Assembly: GCA_002280485.1 (NCBI GenBank) | Contig: NCED01000085.1 | Span: 1-6,208, forward strand | DNA length: 6,208 bases | Reading direction: 5' to 3' | Origin: Caulobacterales bacterium 32-69-10 | GTDB lineage: Bacteria; Pseudomonadota; Alphaproteobacteria; Caulobacterales; Caulobacteraceae | Part shown: piece after piece, positions 4,768 to 6,208 of the stretch | Layout of the letters: every line of letters begins with the position of its first letter | Numbering within the stretch: the first letter of the stretch is position 1 | Notes under the pieces: generated by a model | What the model was told of the DNA's origin: nothing | Database searches by the model: none | What the model saw: only the letters and a program-made list of their open reading frames with translations | Position numbers and translations under genes: made by a program

Positions 4768-6099
4768 ATGGAAAAGACCGCCATCGAGAAGGCGACGATC
4801 CGGAAGATCACCATCCGGCTCATCCCGTTCCTGATGCTCTGCTATTTCTTCTCCATGCTGGACCGCACCAACATCGGTGTGGCGGCGCTGCAGATGAACG
4901 CCGACGTCGGGTTGTCCACGGCGGCCTACGGCCTCGGCGGCAGCCTGTTCTTCGTCGCCTATTTCCTGTTCGAGGTGCCGTCCAACCTCGCCATGCAGAA
5001 GTTCGGCGCCCGCCGCTGGATGGGGCGCATCATGGTCACCTGGGGCATCGCCGTCGTGCTGATGGCCCTGACCCGCGGCCCCCTGTCGTTCTATTTCCTG
5101 CGCTTCCTGCTCGGCGCGGCGGAAGCCGGCTTTTTCCCGGGCATCATCCTCTACCTGACCTACTGGTACCCGGTCCGCTACCGGGCCCAGATGATCACCG
5201 TCTTCTCGATCGCCAACGCCCTGTCGAGCTTCATCGGCTCGCCCATCACCGCCTCGCTGATGCTGGCCGACGGCGTCCTGGGCCTGACCGGCTGGCAATG
5301 GGTCTTCGTGGGCGAGGGCATCCCCACCATCATGCTCGGCTTCGCCTGCTTCTGGGTGCTCACCGACCGGCCGCAGACCGCCTCGTGGCTGAACGACGAG
5401 GAGCGGGCCTGGCTGGCCGAGCGGCTGCAGTCGGAGCTGCCGAAGGACCATGCGGTCGGCCACATGCCGCTGGGCCGGCTGCTGCGCAACCCGTACGTCT
5501 GGGCCCTGATCCTGGTCTGCTCGGGGGCGTCGTCCACCGTCGCCGCCCTGGGCGTCTGGCAGCCGCAGCTGCTCAAGGCCTTCGGCATGTCCAACTTCCA
5601 GGCCGGGATCATCAACGCCATTCCCTACGGGATCGCGGCCGCCCTGATGATGTTCTGGTCGATCAGCTCGGACCGGACGGGCGAGCGGCGCTGGCATACC
5701 GCCTTGCCCCTGTTCGCGGTGGCGCTCGGTTTCGTCGGCGTGCTGTTCGCGGGGGGATCTCTGGTCGTGACCGTCGTCCTGCTCAGCGTGATCATGCTGG
5801 CCTATTCCTCGTTCAAGGGACCGTTCTGGGCCTTCTCGGGGCAGGTGCTGTCGCCGACCACCGCGGCCGCCGGCATCGCCGCCATCAACGGCACCTCCAA
5901 CCTGATCGCCGCCGGCATGGTGGCGGCGGTGGGAACGGTGCGCGAGAGCACGGGCAGCCTGGTGATGGGGCTGATGCCCCTGGTCGGCCTGTGCACCATG
6001 GGCGGAATCCTGGTGCTGTTCCTCGACCGGCGGGCGCGCCGCCGACCGCCCCTGGAGCCGGCCGTCATCGACCAGCAGAACCTCGGCGTCGCCTCATGA
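4768..6099 (+). CDS. MFS transporter, anion:cation symporter (ACS) family
   Basis: A complete 12-helix inner-membrane transporter of 443 residues, the normal ACS length. Diagnostic landmarks are L31-D-R-T-N-I-G37 at the end of helix 1, the loop-2/3 signature G80-A-R-R-W-M-G-R with T-W-G following, and R112-F-L-L-G-A-A-E-A-G-F-F-P-G with Y-L-T-Y-W-Y-P (to 135), the hallmark of tartrate-, phthalate- and hexuronate-type carriers. A cytoplasmic central loop (about 200-240) splits the two six-helix halves. Members usually import organic anions with protons. The substrate is not readable from sequence, but divergence from an MmgE/PrpD enzyme suggests a small carboxylic acid. GGGAGG (4752-4757) precedes two adjacent possible starts, GTG 4765 and ATG 4768; I take the ATG, which differs by one residue. 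The gene may be co-transcribed with the gene starting at 6162, 62 bases beyond its stop. Confidence 0.92.
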   Translation: MEKTAIEKATIRKITIRLIPFLMLCYFFSMLDRTNIGVAALQMNADVGLSTAAYGLGGSLFFVAYFLFEVPSNLAMQKFGARRWMGRIMVTWGIAVVLMALTRGPLSFYFLRFLLGAAEAGFFPGIILYLTYWYPVRYRAQMITVFSIANALSSFIGSPITASLMLADGVLGLTGWQWVFVGEGIPTIMLGFACFWVLTDRPQTASWLNDEERAWLAERLQSELPKDHAVGHMPLGRLLRNPYVWALILVCSGASSTVAALGVWQPQLLKAFGMSNFQAGIINAIPYGIAAALMMFWSISSDRTGERRWHTALPLFAVALGFVGVLFAGGSLVVTVVLLSVIMLAYSSFKGPFWAFSGQVLSPTTAAAGIAAINGTSNLIAAGMVAAVGTVRESTGSLVMGLMPLVGLCTMGGILVLFLDRRARRRPPLEPAVIDQQNLGVAS

Positions 6100-6161
6100 C
6101 CGGGCGCTGACCCCATAATCCAAAAGACCCGGCGGTTGCAGCCGGACGGAGGAAACTGACT

Positions 6162-6208
6162 ATGCCCGCAACTGCCCCATGGCGTCGCCCGCGCGCGCGG
6201 CTGGTTCT
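6162..6208 (+). CDS. 5' end of an unidentified gene, cut by the window edge
   Basis: ATG at 6162 follows a strong Shine-Dalgarno sequence, GGAGGA (6148-6153), with eight bases between. The 15 complete codons read MPATAPWRRPRARLV and remain open at the edge. An arginine-rich start running into hydrophobic residues could be a signal peptide or membrane anchor, but that is a guess. A second ATG at 6179 in another frame has no comparable binding site. The gene lies in the same direction as the transporter and may share its transcript. The product cannot be identified. Confidence 0.55.
   Translation, partial: MPATAPWRRPRARLV

Noticed and set aside
4669..5697. A 342-residue minus-strand frame opposite the transporter
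   Set aside because: Low-complexity Q/G/D/H/R-rich translation with no recognisable motif; it is the shadow of the MFS gene.
1602..6116. ATGGGGTCAG at 1602-1611 with its inverse CTGACCCCAT at 6107-6116, suggestive of element ends
   Set aside because: Only ten bases match, no flanking target duplication or transposase is seen, and the intervening genes look like normal chromosomal content; chance is adequate.
6129..6145. CCGGC/GCCGG hairpin between the transporter and the next gene as a terminator
   Set aside because: Only five base pairs, no T-tract, and it lies against the ribosome binding site of the next gene; it is too weak to call.

Overview
The window is GC-rich, with G/C-ending codons, Shine-Dalgarno-led starts, ATGA coupling and occasional GTG starts. 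Its protein families point to an alphaproteobacterium of Caulobacterales or Sphingomonadales type. This is an inference from composition and family content, since no rRNA or other marker gene is present.

Left half (about 137-3198, + strand): a run of poorly characterised envelope genes. Two adjacent integral membrane proteins of DUF6644 type overlap by ATGA (137-748 and 745-1569). Two small exported DUF6152-type proteins follow, whose predicted mature forms both begin with His-His. The first of these (1652-1995) is broken by an internal, frame-shifting deletion; the second (2052-2435) is intact. After a 262-base gap with two strong hairpins comes a small lipoprotein-like class II c-type cytochrome with a C-terminal CXXCH (2698-3198). 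Together they look like a periplasm/inner-membrane redox or metal-handling module of unknown function. This is the best candidate here for an undescribed system.

Right half (3206-6208): a catabolic pair read in opposite directions. A complete MmgE/PrpD-family enzyme (minus strand, 3206-4558) and a complete MFS transporter of the anion:cation symporter type (plus strand, 4768-6099) diverge from a roughly 210-base intergenic region. That region holds a perfect 11-base palindrome, TTGTCTGACAA, which looks like a GntR-type operator, and two more inverted repeats. The likely theme is uptake and dehydration, decarboxylation or isomerisation of an organic acid; the substrate cannot be read from the sequence. 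Another gene begins at 6162 behind a strong ribosome binding site and runs off the end.

The cytochrome and the MmgE/PrpD gene converge with only 7 bases between their stop codons. No mobile element, tRNA, rRNA or CRISPR array was seen.
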